NCBI RefSeq assembly: GCF_023898315.1
Contig: NC_064619.1
Coordinates: 304,024,150-304,088,149 of the forward strand
From: Schistocerca nitens
Lineage: Eukaryota; Arthropoda; Insecta; Orthoptera; Acrididae
Direction: 5' to 3'
Length of the DNA stretch: 64,000 nt
Shown here: piece by piece, positions 22,067 through 32,117 of the stretch
Numbering within the stretch: the stretch's first letter is position 1
How the letters are laid out: every line of letters begins with the position of its first letter
Program-made: the position numbers and the translations under genes
Notes under the pieces: model-generated
Database searches by the model: none
What the model was told of the DNA's origin: nothing
Seen by the model: only the letters and a program-made list of their open reading frames with translations

Positions 22067-22290
22067 TGGATTGCAGAGATTATAGACACCAGTTATGAGT
22101 TAAACAAAATTCTAGTGAACTTTTATGCTACCACATGAACCAGCTGCTTGGATATAGGTTTCCATCTGAAGGACAACACCATTAGTGCTCACTTCCTGTT
22201 CACAATGTTTTGATGATTGTTAAGTTCTCTGGTTCCTATTGGTTCAACAGGAAGGCATCACTCTATATCAAAGGAAGATACTGAAGCAGT
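20089..22290 (+). pseudogene. Decayed gene of an uncharacterised, transposon-borne protein family
   Basis: Broken frames give one protein. The N-terminus has CxxC and CxxCQEFF pairs (about 20131-20145, 20440-20465). Then come VQSFYLEDKWECS (about 20690-20730), ITVTVEGKK and VKRYMTRSI (about 20762-20823), GRPKFYA (about 20878-20900), a cysteine cluster CLFQECGDCPGKGG (about 21068-21110), YCDFAENWSV (about 21345-21375), VISDDTGHDPAHALL (about 21475-21515), IIFISDGAPSHFKSHYQLFE (about 21560-21620), STTGHAKGPCDGLGDCRNT (about 21655-21712), and a C-terminal tract from IAEIIDTSYE to about 22250. I know proteins with this block order from several invertebrates, but no function. The acidic CDFAENWS and FISDGAPSHF blocks could be an RNase H-fold DDE core, which is inference. 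At least four frame breaks plus stops make it dead. Confidence 0.6.
22015..22064. repeat. (GT)n microsatellite
   Basis: About 24 GT units inside the C-terminal coding part of the decayed transposon gene, between GLRNA and WWIAEI. It must be a secondary expansion because it inserts a Cys-Val run into the reading frame. Confidence 0.95.
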
Positions 22291-22509
22291 GGAACACATT
22301 TTTATTTCATTGACTGGCTAATTTCAGTACAAAAAAGAGTGCACAGAAGTTGTATAAATTGAAACCTTTAAGCCTTTGGACCTTTCACAGACAATTTGGA
22401 ACCATTTAAAATTCTTGAAAAATGAGTCTCTTACTCATCTTCAAAAACTAAAATTATGTTAAGGCTAGGTTTTGAATTTTATGAGCCTGTTATGCAATAA
22501 TGTGGTAAT

Positions 22510-22999
22510 AAAACAGGTTTTATGTATGGCAAAAATTTCAGTTGTTTATAAAACCTAGGTCTCCTTTTCAGGGAATGTAGAACTGTATGGTACTAATCAA
22601 CAGAAAAGGACCAAAATTTTATTGGCATTTTGGAAATTTTTTTCCCCTAAATTATACAGAAAATTCAGAATGCTATAGTAAAAGAACTTCGACAGATAAG
22701 TCCAAATGAAGGATTTCTTTGTAACCATAATGCAATTGTCTTTCGAATTAAAAAAACCAACAAAATATCTAGAACTTCCAGAGATACAGCATTTAAAATT
22801 CTTTTCCAAAATTCACATCTTCAAAATGGTATGTGCAGTGTCATCTTTGGAGGGCTGAATCTTGGAGCAGAAATTTTTTTGGAGAAAACAAAAAAATAAA
22901 AGTTCCTTACTTAATCCTTCATTTTAACATACCCTAAATTCAATAACGTCTGAGACTATTAAGGAAAGATTTTTTCCTAGCCTGCCTGAATTGATATGG
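22510..22999 (-). repeat. Right long terminal inverted repeat
   Basis: Reverse-complement partner of about 19109-19590. The outer end reads CCTGAATTGATATGG. Matching is strongest between about 22590 and 22900. Confidence 0.72.
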
Positions 23000-23000
23000 A

Positions 23001-23283
23001 CTAAGCTTATATTTAAATACAAAGTAAGTGAATGTCTCATTAGCCAAGAATGTAAATTCTGACTGTAATGTTTGCATTAGGTGCAACCTTATTTTGCCTG
23101 TATACAGGCAGCTTGTAGTGGTTTGTGAGGTACTACATAGTAGCAGCTGAGTTGTGAAGTAGTTGATTTTTTCGAAGTAGCTGTTTTATTGTAACATAAA
23201 TATGTAATACAAAAGTAATTACCATAATGGAATAGATTAGTGCTAGTCATAATTTTGCTACCAGTATAGGATATAGAAGCAAT
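23001..23283. other. No gene recognised
   Basis: Spacer between the long-TIR transposon and the SINE-like repeat. I see no motif I can name. Confidence 0.35.
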
Positions 23284-23640
23284 CAATAAAGTCTTAGGCA
23301 TAAAAACTGACCGCAAGCCGGCCGCCACAGAGACTAAGTTCGAGTCGTTTACTTAAGGTGGCCAATAAAACAGACTGTGCATGAAATTGCTAAGTCTGCC
23401 TGGCAACACTGTAAGATTCGAAAGTCTCAGGAGGAATTGTTGTCTGCTTCAGAGATGCTCTCATGTTATGTAAGCCCATGGTGTAGTGGTAATCATTGTG
23501 CGTTCTAAATTTATAGTTGCAAGCCAACAGCCAACCATATTTCATTTGTTTTTACCACATTTTGGCCTCAACTAAAGTCATGATTCTGGTTGAACATCAG
23601 AGATAATTCGCTTCACATTCTACCAAGCAGTAATAACAAA
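23284..23640 (+). mobile_element. SINE-like repeat, second copy at 44510-44875
   Basis: This block matches the reverse complement of about 44510-44875 end to end, from GTCTTAGGCATAAAAACTGA through the CACAGAGACTAAGTT and TCAGGAGGAA blocks to TAATTCGCTTCACATTCTA. In the middle is a perfect RNA polymerase III A box (TGGTGTAGTGG, about 23482-23492) in a tRNA-like context. The B box is degenerate. About 190 bases precede the A box, unusual for a plain tRNA-headed SINE, so it may be a composite or a longer repeat containing a tRNA-like piece. Confidence 0.65.
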
Positions 23641-23649
23641 TACTTAAAA

Positions 23650-23876
23650 AAAAAATGCCCCCCTTCCCTGTACAGGTCCGGGGGTAAGAATAGGCCTGTG
23701 GTATTCCTGCCTGTCGTAAGAGGCAACTAAAAGGAGACTCCAACATTTCAGTTTTTCTGCGATGGTCCCGTCTCGGGTTTGACCTCCACCTTCTCCAAAT
23801 ATCTGTCGATAGTGCCTGCCATTTGGGGAAGGACGCCCTAAGTATAGTTCATCGGAGGTGAGGGTATCATCTGGAG
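23650..23876 (+). mobile_element. 5' end of the RNase H-type LINE that continues at 24785
   Basis: GC-richer sequence beginning CCCCCTTCCCTGTACAGG and containing CCTGCCTGTCGTAAGAGGCA. I recall this type of block as a recurring 5' UTR of LINEs in insect genomes. It stops abruptly at about 23876, where a different LINE begins. The interrupted sequence appears to resume after about 24785. Confidence 0.5.
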
Positions 23877-24770
23877 TGTGGTAGGTCCGCTGTTGTTTTC
23901 TATCTACATAAATGATCTTTTGGATAGGGTGGATAGCAATGTGCGGCCGTTTGCTGATGATGCTGTGGTGTACGGGAAGGTGTCGTCGTTGAGTGACTGT
24001 AGGAGGATACAAGATGACTTGGACAGGATTTGTGATTGGCGTAAAGAATGGCAGCTAACTCTAAATATAGATAAATGTAAATTAATGCAGATGAATAGGA
24101 AAAAGAATCCTGTAATGCCTGAATACTCCATTAGTAGTGTAGCGCTTGACACAGTCGCATCGATTAAATATTTGGGCGTAACATTGCAGAGCGATATGAA
24201 CTGGGACAAGCATGTAATGGCAGTTGTGGGGAAGGCGGATAGTCATCTTCGGTTCATTGGTAGAATTTTGGGAAGATGTGGTTCATCTGTTAAGGAGACC
24301 ACTTATAAAACACTAATACGACCTATTCTTGAGTACTGCTTGAACGTTTGGGATCCCTATCAGGTCGGATTGAGGGAGGACATAGAAGCAATTCAGAGGC
24401 GGGCTGCTTGATTTGTTACTGGTAGGTTTGATCATCACGCGAGTGTTACGGAAATGCTTCAGGAACTCGGGTGGGAGCCTCTGGAGGAAAGGAGGCATTC
24501 TTTTCGTGAATCGCTACTGAGGAAATTTAGAGAACCAGCATTTGAGGCTGATTGCAGTACAATTTTACTGCCGGCAACTTATATTTTGCGGAAAGACCAC
24601 AAAGATAAGATAAGAGAGATTAGGACTCGTACCAAGGCATATAGGCAGTCATTTTTCCCTCATTCTGTTTGGGAGTGGAACAGGGAGAGAAGATGCTAGT
24701 TGTTGTATGATGTGCCCTCCGCCACGCACCATATGGTGGATTGCAGAGTATGTATGTAGATGTAGATGAA
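23877..24770 (+). pseudogene. 5'-truncated LINE (RT end), inserted into another LINE
   Basis: Starts inside the RT at VVGPLLFSIYINDLLDRVDS (about 23877-23935). The catalytic block reads VRPFADDAVVYG (about 23940-23975), then WQLTLNIDKCKLMQM, IKYLGVTLQSDMNWDKH (about 24160-24210), WDPYQVGLREDIEAIQRRAA with a stop at about 24411, and TGRFDHHASVTEMLQELGWE to the end VWEWNRERRC (stop about 24697). The 3' UTR ends in ATGTAGATGTAGATG, the same tail type as the LINE at 60200-61056, to which it is clearly related by every block. One nonsense codon breaks an otherwise continuous frame. Confidence 0.85.
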
Positions 24771-25178
24771 GTGGTGTTTCTTGTTTGTCCATCGTACACC
24801 AAGATCTTGCATGTTACTTATTGTCGTGCAGCAGGCTTTGCACCCAATGTCTTTTGGTTTGCCTACTTCTGGTCTCCTGCACCGTCCCATCCTTCGTGCC
24901 CACGACAATTATGGACCATTTCGGCACCCGAAATCCAGTGCGTCGTGGTGGGGTTGTCATGTACCCTCTTGGTAGTAGTCCCCAGACAGCACAGGGATCG
25001 CACTGCTGATGCAGAGTTGAGACCTCCCTGCATATGCCAAGGAGTAGGTGACCATCCCTTCTGGGGCACCAGGACTCCCAGCAAAGACATCCTGCCAGGT
25101 GGCCCTTGCTGAAGCTGGGTGGTGCCCGTGGGGAGAGCTTCTGGTCAGAGTGGGTGGCATCATGGCGGATGACCCACA

Positions 25179-26530
25179 ATGAAATGGTTTAAATTGAATC
25201 TAGCTGGTGGTCACTCAGCCCCAGCTGTCTCAAAGCATGTAAGGAATGGTTTTGATGCTGCGACCTATGATTCCCGGTCATTCCCTTCCCTGGCCATACC
25301 TTGGAAGGACCATAGGGCGACTAAGTCTCGAGAGCCCTATTCACCTAAGTACCTAGTTTGCAGCAGGACTGATGAAGCGACCTGTCGGACAACAAAACCC
25401 CAGTTCTTTGTCGACCATCTTGAAGATAGGTGTGGGGAAGTGGCGGCATTGTCCAAAATGCACAGTGGGTCAATTTTGATCAAATGGCCTCCCTAGCCCA
25501 GTTGCGGAAGTTGCTCACCTGTGACAAGCTGGGTGACATCCCTGTCCTGATTACACCCCATAAAACCCTTAACATGGTCCAGGGTATTATTTTCCGTCGC
25601 GACTTGCTTTTGCAGTCGGATGAGGAGCTACATGCCAACTTAAAGTGGCGGGGTCTCCACTTCGTCTGACGTGTGCATTGGAGTCCTAAAGACAACACGG
25701 TTGCTTATGGTGCCTTCATCTTGGCTTTTGAGGATGACTCGTTACCTTAAAAGGTCAAGACGATGGTTTACCGTTGTGAAATGAAACCCTACCTCCCTCC
25801 TTCTATCTGGTGCTTCAAGTGCCGGAGGTTTGGCCACATGTCATCTCTCTGTAACTCCAGCTCCACATCCTCTGCACCCAGGCAGGAGGTGTGTACCTCC
25901 TCCCACTTGGGTCCATTGCGGGCAGCACCACTCCCCCTGCTTGCCTGATTGCTCTGTTCTCTATAAGGAGCTGCGAATAATGGAAATAAAAACTGTGGAT
26001 AGGAAATACGACTTCATCCTGTTCTGATGGCTACCCAATGGGCCCCTGGGGCCGCCTCGCCTCTTCTACTGTGTCTGTGGTGGGGGTCGCTGCTTCTTAT
26101 GGTGCTCCCAAGGTACGTCCTTTGGGAGACCAAATCCCCCCCAAATTGACAAGGATGTCGGACCCCGTCCCCCTGCCGGAGGTACACCAGCCTCCTCCGG
26201 CTTCTCTGGTGCGGAAAGGGTCCCTTGGTAATGTACCTTCTAAGGCATCCTCTGGCATGACAGCTGACATCAGTCAGTTCCTGCGACTCCCTCCCAGGTT
26301 GCTCCTAAGGAGCAGTGGGAGGAGGAGAAGTACAGGAAGAAGAAGAAAAAGCTGGGTAAGAAGGAAGAGATTCAGGTTGTCTCCGTGTCACCTGTTAATA
26401 CCAGCTCTGAGTCTGAGGACGATTTGAAGATTTTGGCATCCCCCGATGGACTCAATCTTGCCCCTACTTCAGCCGCAGTGGTTCTCGCATCAGGCTCTCC
26501 TTTGGTGGTGCTAGATGACCCAGCGGCGTA
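25179..26530 (+). pseudogene. LINE ORF1 (gag-like) remnant with zinc knuckle
   Basis: Broken frames contain ITPHKTLNMVQGIIFRRDLL (about 25550-25612), the conserved tract that precedes the RNA-recognition-like region in these ORF1 proteins. Next comes EMKPYLPPSIWCFKCRRFGH followed by MSSLC (about 25775-25855), a CCHC zinc knuckle. After that are Pro/Ser-rich and Lys/Arg-rich tracts to about 26400. The intact homologue at 30695-32077 shows the same order. Probable role of the intact protein: RNA binding and particle formation with the LINE transcript. Confidence 0.65.
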
Positions 26531-26559
26531 TTGTGCCTCCTCGGTCCCTTCACGCCTTT

Positions 26560-27240
26560 TTCGGCTGCGAACAATGGCATTCTCCAGTGGAATTGCAGTG
26601 GTTTTTCTCACCACCTTGCTGAGCTCCGACAACATATCAGCCTTCAACTTTTCTTCTGCATTGCTCTCAAGGAAAATTGGTTTCCGGCGATGCGAACCCC
26701 CACCCTCCATGGCTATCAGGGTTATTATAAGAATCGGGCAGCTTATGAGAGGCTCTCTCGTGGAGTCTGCATCTACATCCTTGACTCTCTTTACAGCGAG
26801 TGTGTACCTCTTAGAGCACCTTTAAAGGCTGTCATTGTTAGGGTGAGGAAGCCACAGGCTGTCACTGTCTGCAGTCTCTATCTTTCACTGGGTGGTGATG
26901 TCCCACAGCATGTATTGGCTGCACTGATAGCCCAACTGCCACCACCTTTTCTGTTACTGGGAGGCTTTAATGCCCATAACCCTTTGTGGGGTGGATTGGT
27001 GGCAACAGGCAGAGGCACTGTCATTGAGCAAGTGATGGCACAGCTCAACCTTTCCCTGTTAAATACTGGTGACTTCACACATTTCAGTGTGGCGCATGGC
27101 ACACACTCGGCCATCGACCTTTCAGTTTGAGGCTCTGGCCTTCTACCATCTGTCCAATGGAGTGTGCATGACGACTTGCGTGGTAGTGACCACTTTCTGA
27201 TCTTTCTGTAACTGCCCCAGCATCACTCTTCTGGGCACCT
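26560..27240 (+). pseudogene. LINE endonuclease remnant
   Basis: Contains NNGILQWNCSGF (about 26568-26603, the QWNxxG start), a block ending GVCIYILDSL (about 26765-26795), VTVCSLYLSLGG near 26865-26900, and LLLGGFNAHNPLWGG (about 26955-27000, the GDFNAHxxxWG motif with Asp replaced by Gly). LLNTGDFTHFS and SAIDLSV (about 27058-27130) follow, then SDHFLIF near 27186-27210 in another frame. The order and spacing are those of an apurinic-type LINE endonuclease. The GDFN Asp change and the frameshift near 27130 inactivate it. Confidence 0.78.
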
Positions 27241-27399
27241 ACCCAGATGGGCCTTCAGTGAGGCTGACTGGGACTCATTTGCCTCCATTGCCACTATTGA
27301 GCATCTTTCTCTTGACGCCATTGATATGGTGGTTCACACGATAACCACTGGCATCATTTCTGCAGCGGAATCTGCAGTTCCCTGTTCTTCCGGGTCCAC

Positions 27400-28993
27400 T
27401 TGACAGATGACTGTGTCTTGGTGGTCATCAGAAATTGCTGAGGCGATTAGAGATCGCAGGCGGACCCTCTGTCATAAGTGGCACCCCTCACTGGAACATC
27501 TCATTGCCTTTAAGCAGCTCCATGCCAGAGCCCGACGCCTCATTCGCCGACGGAAGCAGGAGTGCTGGGAAAGATATGTCTCCACCATTGGCATCCGTAC
27601 CTCTCCATCGCAGATTTGGACCAAGATTAGGCAACTCTATGGACATCAGACACCCCCCCCCCCCCACCCCCACCGTCAGCATACCTGGGCTTTCCCTGAA
27701 TGGAACAGTCTGTACTGAATCAGACAAGATTGCAGAACTCTTAGCAGAGCATTATGCTCAGAGTTCCTCTTCTACGAATTACCCGCCGCTTCTACGTATT
27801 ACCCATTGGCTGTCTTCTCACTGAAACAGCGTTTGGAGTGTCGGAACCTTCATTCTATGTGCACCACCCCGAATCGTACAATGTTTCATTCAGTGGTTGG
27901 GAATTCCAAAGTTCCCTCGCCGCTTGCCCTGATACGGCTCCCGGGCCTGATCGCATCCGCTATCAGATGCTCAAACACCTCTCGGTGGACTGCCAGTGGC
28001 ACCTCCTAGACCTTTTCAACCGTATCTGAGTTGAGGGTGAGTTCCCCTCACAGTGGTGGGAAAGCATCATCATTCCAGTGTTGAAACCTGGCAAGAACCC
28101 ACTGGAGGTGGACAGCTACTGCCCCATTAGCCTCACCAACATTCTGTGCAAGTTGCTCAAACATACGGTGAGCCAGAGGTTGAGTTGGCTTCTTGAGTCT
28201 CCTGGCCTTCTGACTCCGTCTCAGGTTGGGTTTCATAAGGGCCGCTCTGCCACCAATAATCTGGTCTGCCATCCGTTCAGCATTTGCTCACTGTCAGCAT
28301 CTGGTTGCTGTCTTTTTTGACATGCGGAAGGCGTACGATACCACATGGCGACATAACATCCTTACCATGCTTCATGGGTGGGGTCTTAGGGGCCTGCTCC
28401 CAACTTTTATTTAAAATTTTCTGTCACTTTGTTCCTTCTTTGTGCAAGTTGGTCTCTCCCATCGTTCCTCCCGAGTCCAGGAGAATGGGGTCCCGCAAGG
28501 CTCTGTCTTGTGGTCTGCCTCTTTAGTTGCTATCAGTGGGCTAGCTGCAGTTGTGGGAATGTCCATATGAGCTTCTTTGTATGCTGATGACTTTCGTCTG
28601 TACTAAAGCTGCACTGGAATTGCAGTTGCTGAACGGCAGCTGCAGGGCGCTATCCTCAAGGCACAGTCTTGGGCTGTAACGCACAGCTTGCAGTTTTCGG
28701 CCGCCAAGACTTGCGTCGTGCATTTCTGCCGGCATCACAGTGTTCACCCACAGCCACGGCTTTATCTTGAAGGCGAACCTCTTGCTGTGGTGGAGACACA
28801 TCAGTTTTTGGGGTTGCTTTTTGATACCCGATTGGCTTGGCCCCCTCATATTCGGCAGCTTAAACAAACATGCTGGTGGCATCTTAACACTCTTCGTTGT
28901 TTGAGTCACACTAGCTGGGGTGCCAAGTCTACCCTTCTACGACTGTATCAAGCGTTGCTTCAGTCCCGTCTCGATTATGGGAGCTTGGTTTAA
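27400..28993 (+). pseudogene. LINE reverse transcriptase remnant
   Basis: Linker (WWSSEIAEAIRDRRRTLCHK, about 27420-27480), then FSGWEFQSSLAACPDTAPGP leading into DRIRYQML (about 27890-27970). The fingers block reads IIIPVLKPGKNPLEVDSYCP near 28068-28125. Motif A is VAVFFDMRKAYDTTW (about 28305-28350), motif B' ENGVPQGSVL near 28480-28510 in another frame, and the catalytic block SLYADDFRLY near 28573-28605. FLGLLFDTRLAWPPH follows near 28810-28850. Catalytic Asp codons are readable, but at least five frame changes occur. Confidence 0.8.
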
Positions 28994-29439
28994 GGTTCGG
29001 CATCACCTTTTATGTTGTGGTTGCTTGACACCATACTTCACTGCGGGATCCAATTTGCAACTGGAGCTTTCTGCACAAGCCCTGTAAACAGCCTACTTGT
29101 GGATACTGGTGTCCCTCTGTTGTGGATCCAGCGCCAACGACTACTGTCCACTTACGCTGCACATCTTTGTAGCTTGCCCGGGCATCCAAATTACTGTCTC
29201 CTGTTCCCCAACTTGGTTGTCCATCTTCCAGAATGGCGGCCCTGGTCAGGGTGTCAGATTGCGATTTGCGTCTGGTCTGTTCTCTCTGGGCTTCAGTTTA
29301 TCCCTCTCCCATCTCTTTTCCGGGCCCATATTCGTATACCCCCATGTGTATGCCCCGCCCATGCCTTCAGCTGGATTTGGCACAAGGCCTGAAAGACTGA
29401 GGCCCTCCGCTGACGCTTCCTCTCCATCCTTGGCGCGTT

Positions 29440-29650
29440 TTATGGCTCTGCCGTAGTCTATACCGACGGTTTGATGGTTGCTGGTCGAGTTGGTTATGCT
29501 TTTACTCATGGGGAACAATGTGAACAATGCTCATTGCTGGATGGCTGCAGTGTTTTCACTGCAGAGCTGGTAGCCATCTCTCGTGCCCTCGAGTATATCC
29601 GCTCCTGCTCAGGTGCGTCCATCATCTGTAGTGACTCCATCACCAGATGA
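29440..29650 (+). pseudogene. LINE RNase H domain remnant
   Basis: Reads VYTDGLMVAGRVGYAFTHGE (about 29458-29518), CSVFTAELVAISRALEYIRS (about 29548-29605) and IICSDSITR (about 29622-29648). These are the first Asp (YTDG), the Glu (TAEL) and the second Asp (CSDS) of the RNase H active site. The fourth block (GNExAD) is missing, because the sequence leaves the coding region at about 29650. It follows the RT directly, as in I-group and LOA-type LINEs. Confidence 0.75.
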
Positions 29651-30033
29651 GAGCGAGGAAAACACTGGTCAACAGCTTGTAAAGCACTCAGGGAATCACT
29701 ACAGATGAAGGATGCTCAATTTGAGAGGGTTGCTCTCGTGTGTTGAGTCTGGCTGATTGGAATACGGTTTTAGATTGGGGTTTTTAGTGTGTCTCTAGGT
29801 GATTGGCTTTTCCACTATTTGTTTCCATCATCGCCCAACCATTGTACAACTGTGTGTGCTTTTAATTCCTTTTTTTTCTGGTCTTTGGCTGTGTCTTTCT
29901 TGTTCTGTGTCGTCCCTTGTTATCTCCGTTGCTTGTTTTTGTTCCTTGTGGGTTTTCATGGTCATGGAAACAGGAACCAATGACCTTTGCAGTCTGGTCC
30001 CATCCACCCCACAAACCAACCATCAATTCTGCA

Positions 30034-30694
30034 CCCCCCAGGGGGTCCACAACTCTTTTGTGGACACGTGCGTAGCGAGCACGGGACCCCGAGCTAATGT
30101 GGCCCTCCTTCCTTTCCGGGCTGCATACCTTCCCTTTCCGCATCCTTCCCCGTCCCCCATCTTCGCCCCCCCCCCCCCCCTCACCTCTGGCTCTTCCCTT
30201 ACCTTTCTCCCCCTCTGGGAGTATAGTTTGTGCCTACGTCCGGAGACGGACGCTCGAAACTGTTCCAAATTCCTTGATTTCTACGCTTGCAAGTCCTTGT
30301 CCTTCCTCTGTCCTTCTCTTTTCCTTCCCTTTTCTCTTTGCCCTTTTCTCCGCTGCGGCGTTTGAGACCCCCTCTTCTTTCCTTTCCCTTTCTCTTTTTT
30401 CCTCCCTGTGCGTGTCTGAAGGCCGACCCACGCACTTCCATGCGTAGCCGGTGACGGGGTAACGCGTAATTCCCCGCCCCGGGTAGACAGGTAGGACACG
30501 TATGTACCCCCTGGTAACGGCCAGGCCCAGGGAGGGGTGATTACCCGAGCTGATACCTTCCGAAAGTGCCGATTGGTCCCTCCGTCCGTTTGTCGGGAGG
30601 TGTGACCTGAGGTGTGAACAATCACCTAAGGCGGGTGTGCCCTCAGTGAGGGCCCCCACAAGGGTGGAGCGTGCCATCGGAGACGCCGGTAATC
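30034..30694 (+). promoter_or_regulatory. 5' UTR and probable internal promoter of the full-length LINE
   Basis: About 660 bases of non-coding sequence, with a C-run at about 30166-30180, TTTCC-rich pyrimidine tracts at 30290-30415, and a GC-rich block with CGGGTAGACAGG near 30480-30495. LINEs of this kind carry an internal RNA polymerase II promoter at the start of the element. No TATA box is evident. Promoter activity is inferred from position and family, not seen. Confidence 0.5.
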
Positions 30695-32077
30695 ATGGGG
30701 GATTCTTCCGCACTGGTTTCCTCACCTTCCACTATGTCTGCTCACAAACGTAAGTTCACTGAGTCTCAGCCACAGACGGTTCTTCCATCGTTGCCACAGT
30801 TCCTTGTTGTTTCTCGGTCTGACGAAGGTCACGACTTCTCCACGGTCAACCCTTTCATTATTCAGAAAGGTGTCGACGCAATTGCAGGTCCTGTAAAGTC
30901 TTGTTCCAGATTACGGAATGGCACCCTGTTGTTAGAAACACACAGTGCCCTCCAGGCACAAAAATTGCTGCGTACTTCTCTGCTCCACACCTTCCCTGTC
31001 CGGGTGGAACCGCACCGTACCTTAAATTCCTCGCGTGGAGTCGTTTATACACGCTCCCTCGATGGATTGTCTGACGAAGAAATTCAGCACTACCTGTCTG
31101 ACCAAGGCGTAACGGCTGTTCATAGAGTTACGAAAAGGGTTGACACGAAGATCATTCCAACCCGCACTGTCTTCTTGACATTTGACAAAGTTCAACTCCC
31201 ATCGAAAATCAAAGCAGGCTATGAGATAATTTCTGTTCGCCCTTACGTCCCAAACCCTACGCGTTGCTATCGATGTCAGCGGTTCAATCACACCAGCCAG
31301 TCCTGTTCCAATCCGGCCAAATGTGTTACGTGTGGCAAGGATGCCCATGAGGGTGTTTGTCCACCTCCATCCCCTCGCTGCATCAACTGTATGGGTGACC
31401 ACGCTGCTTCCTCTAGAGATTGCCCAGTTTTTAAGGACGAAAAGCTCATCCAGGAAATAAGAGTGAAGGAAAAGGTGTCGACCTTTGCTGCTCGAAAATT
31501 ATTCGCCAGTCGACAGCCCACCATGCCTCAGACAGGCAAATACAGCACTGTCCTTGCTTCCCCTCGGCCAACAAAGGAGGCGGCCACGCAGACTTGCGAC
31601 CTCACCTTTAGTGCCACGGTCGTCCGATCGGCCAGCGCAAAGATCGCCCGTTCAACTTCACCACTTTCGCCTGCCCACTCTATGGCTCACCCTTCGTTGG
31701 GTTCTGCTAAATCTCGAGCCCAAAAGTCAGACACCAAGTCTTCGAAGAAAGAGCATACTCGTGAAGAGTTTTTACGTACGGCAACTTCACCACCATCGGT
31801 TCCTCCTTCATCTAAACCTCATACTTCCAAGAATGCTACAAAGAAACCCAGTTCCTCTCCTTCTCCGCCAAGGCGTGTCCCATCCACAGCGCCACCTGGC
31901 GGAAATCGCCCTCGGCCGTCTTCTGTGTCGCCGAGGCGCACTGCTGGTGGCCGGTCAACCGGCCGATCGCTGGTGGCAGGAGCTGCTCCTGACCAACCTA
32001 TGGATCAGGATCTTCTGCCTTCGGCTGAATGCCATTCCCTGCTGTCGGTCGCAAGCTCCGAGCAGTCGTTGAGTTGA
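30695..32077 (+). CDS. LINE ORF1 protein, gag-like with CCHC zinc knuckles
   Basis: About 460 codons, open throughout. I take the ATG at 30695 (MGDSSALVS). The frame extends upstream only to a GTG at 30671. The N-terminal half holds a compact domain (LPQFLVVSRSDEGHDFSTVN to FLTFDKVQLPSKIKAGYEII) like the RNA-recognition-type folds of LINE ORF1 proteins. Three Cys-His knuckles follow at residues about 190-245: CYRCQRFNHTSQSC, CVTCGKDAHEGVC and CINCMGDHAASSRDC. The C-terminal 200 residues are Ser/Pro-rich and probably disordered. Its likely role is binding the LINE RNA to form the particle that carries ORF2 protein to DNA. The stop at 32077 lies 40 bases before ORF2, so ORF2 may be translated by reinitiation or termination coupling. 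Confidence 0.9.
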   Translation: MGDSSALVSSPSTMSAHKRKFTESQPQTVLPSLPQFLVVSRSDEGHDFSTVNPFIIQKGVDAIAGPVKSCSRLRNGTLLLETHSALQAQKLLRTSLLHTFPVRVEPHRTLNSSRGVVYTRSLDGLSDEEIQHYLSDQGVTAVHRVTKRVDTKIIPTRTVFLTFDKVQLPSKIKAGYEIISVRPYVPNPTRCYRCQRFNHTSQSCSNPAKCVTCGKDAHEGVCPPPSPRCINCMGDHAASSRDCPVFKDEKLIQEIRVKEKVSTFAARKLFASRQPTMPQTGKYSTVLASPRPTKEAATQTCDLTFSATVVRSASAKIARSTSPLSPAHSMAHPSLGSAKSRAQKSDTKSSKKEHTREEFLRTATSPPSVPPSSKPHTSKNATKKPSSSPSPPRRVPSTAPPGGNRPRPSSVSPRRTAGGRSTGRSLVAGAAPDQPMDQDLLPSAECHSLLSVASSEQSLS

Positions 32078-32117
32078 CAGCACCCTTGGTCACAATCCTC
32101 CATTTTCTGTTCACCCT

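Larger units (their letters stand above)
19109..22999 (+). mobile_element. DNA transposon with about 0.45-kb terminal inverted repeats and a gene of an uncharacterised family
   Basis: Sequence at about 19109-19590 recurs in reverse complement at about 22510-22999. Matching landmarks, in mirror order, include TATCA(T/A)TTCAGGC at both outer ends, a T-run followed by GTTTTCTCC, a TCCATTTGGAC(A/T)TA block, and TCTGTTGATTAGT. Between the arms lies one decayed gene (20089-22290). Long TIRs around a single protein gene is the architecture of a DNA transposon. Identity between arms looks moderate, so the element is old. I could not identify a clear target-site duplication, and I cannot assign a superfamily. 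Confidence 0.72.
24785..30033 (+). mobile_element. Decayed RNase H-type LINE (I-group-like)
   Basis: Gag-like ORF1, endonuclease, RT and RNase H are all present in order but in many frames. The 3' UTR (29650-30033) ends in a run of ACAAACCAACCAT. The intact LINE at 30034-36003 is inserted immediately at this 3' end. The organisation is the same as that intact element but the sequence is clearly different, so they are two related families. Its 5' end lies at about 23650, separated by the 23877-24770 insertion. A C-run (about 27652-27665) and many frameshifts mark it as dead. Confidence 0.8.

Noticed and set aside
30023-30677. Several minus-strand open frames in the LINE 5' UTR
   Set aside because: They are Arg/Lys/Glu/Gly-rich by-products of the pyrimidine-rich plus strand, with no motif. 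The region is the 5' UTR of the intact LINE.
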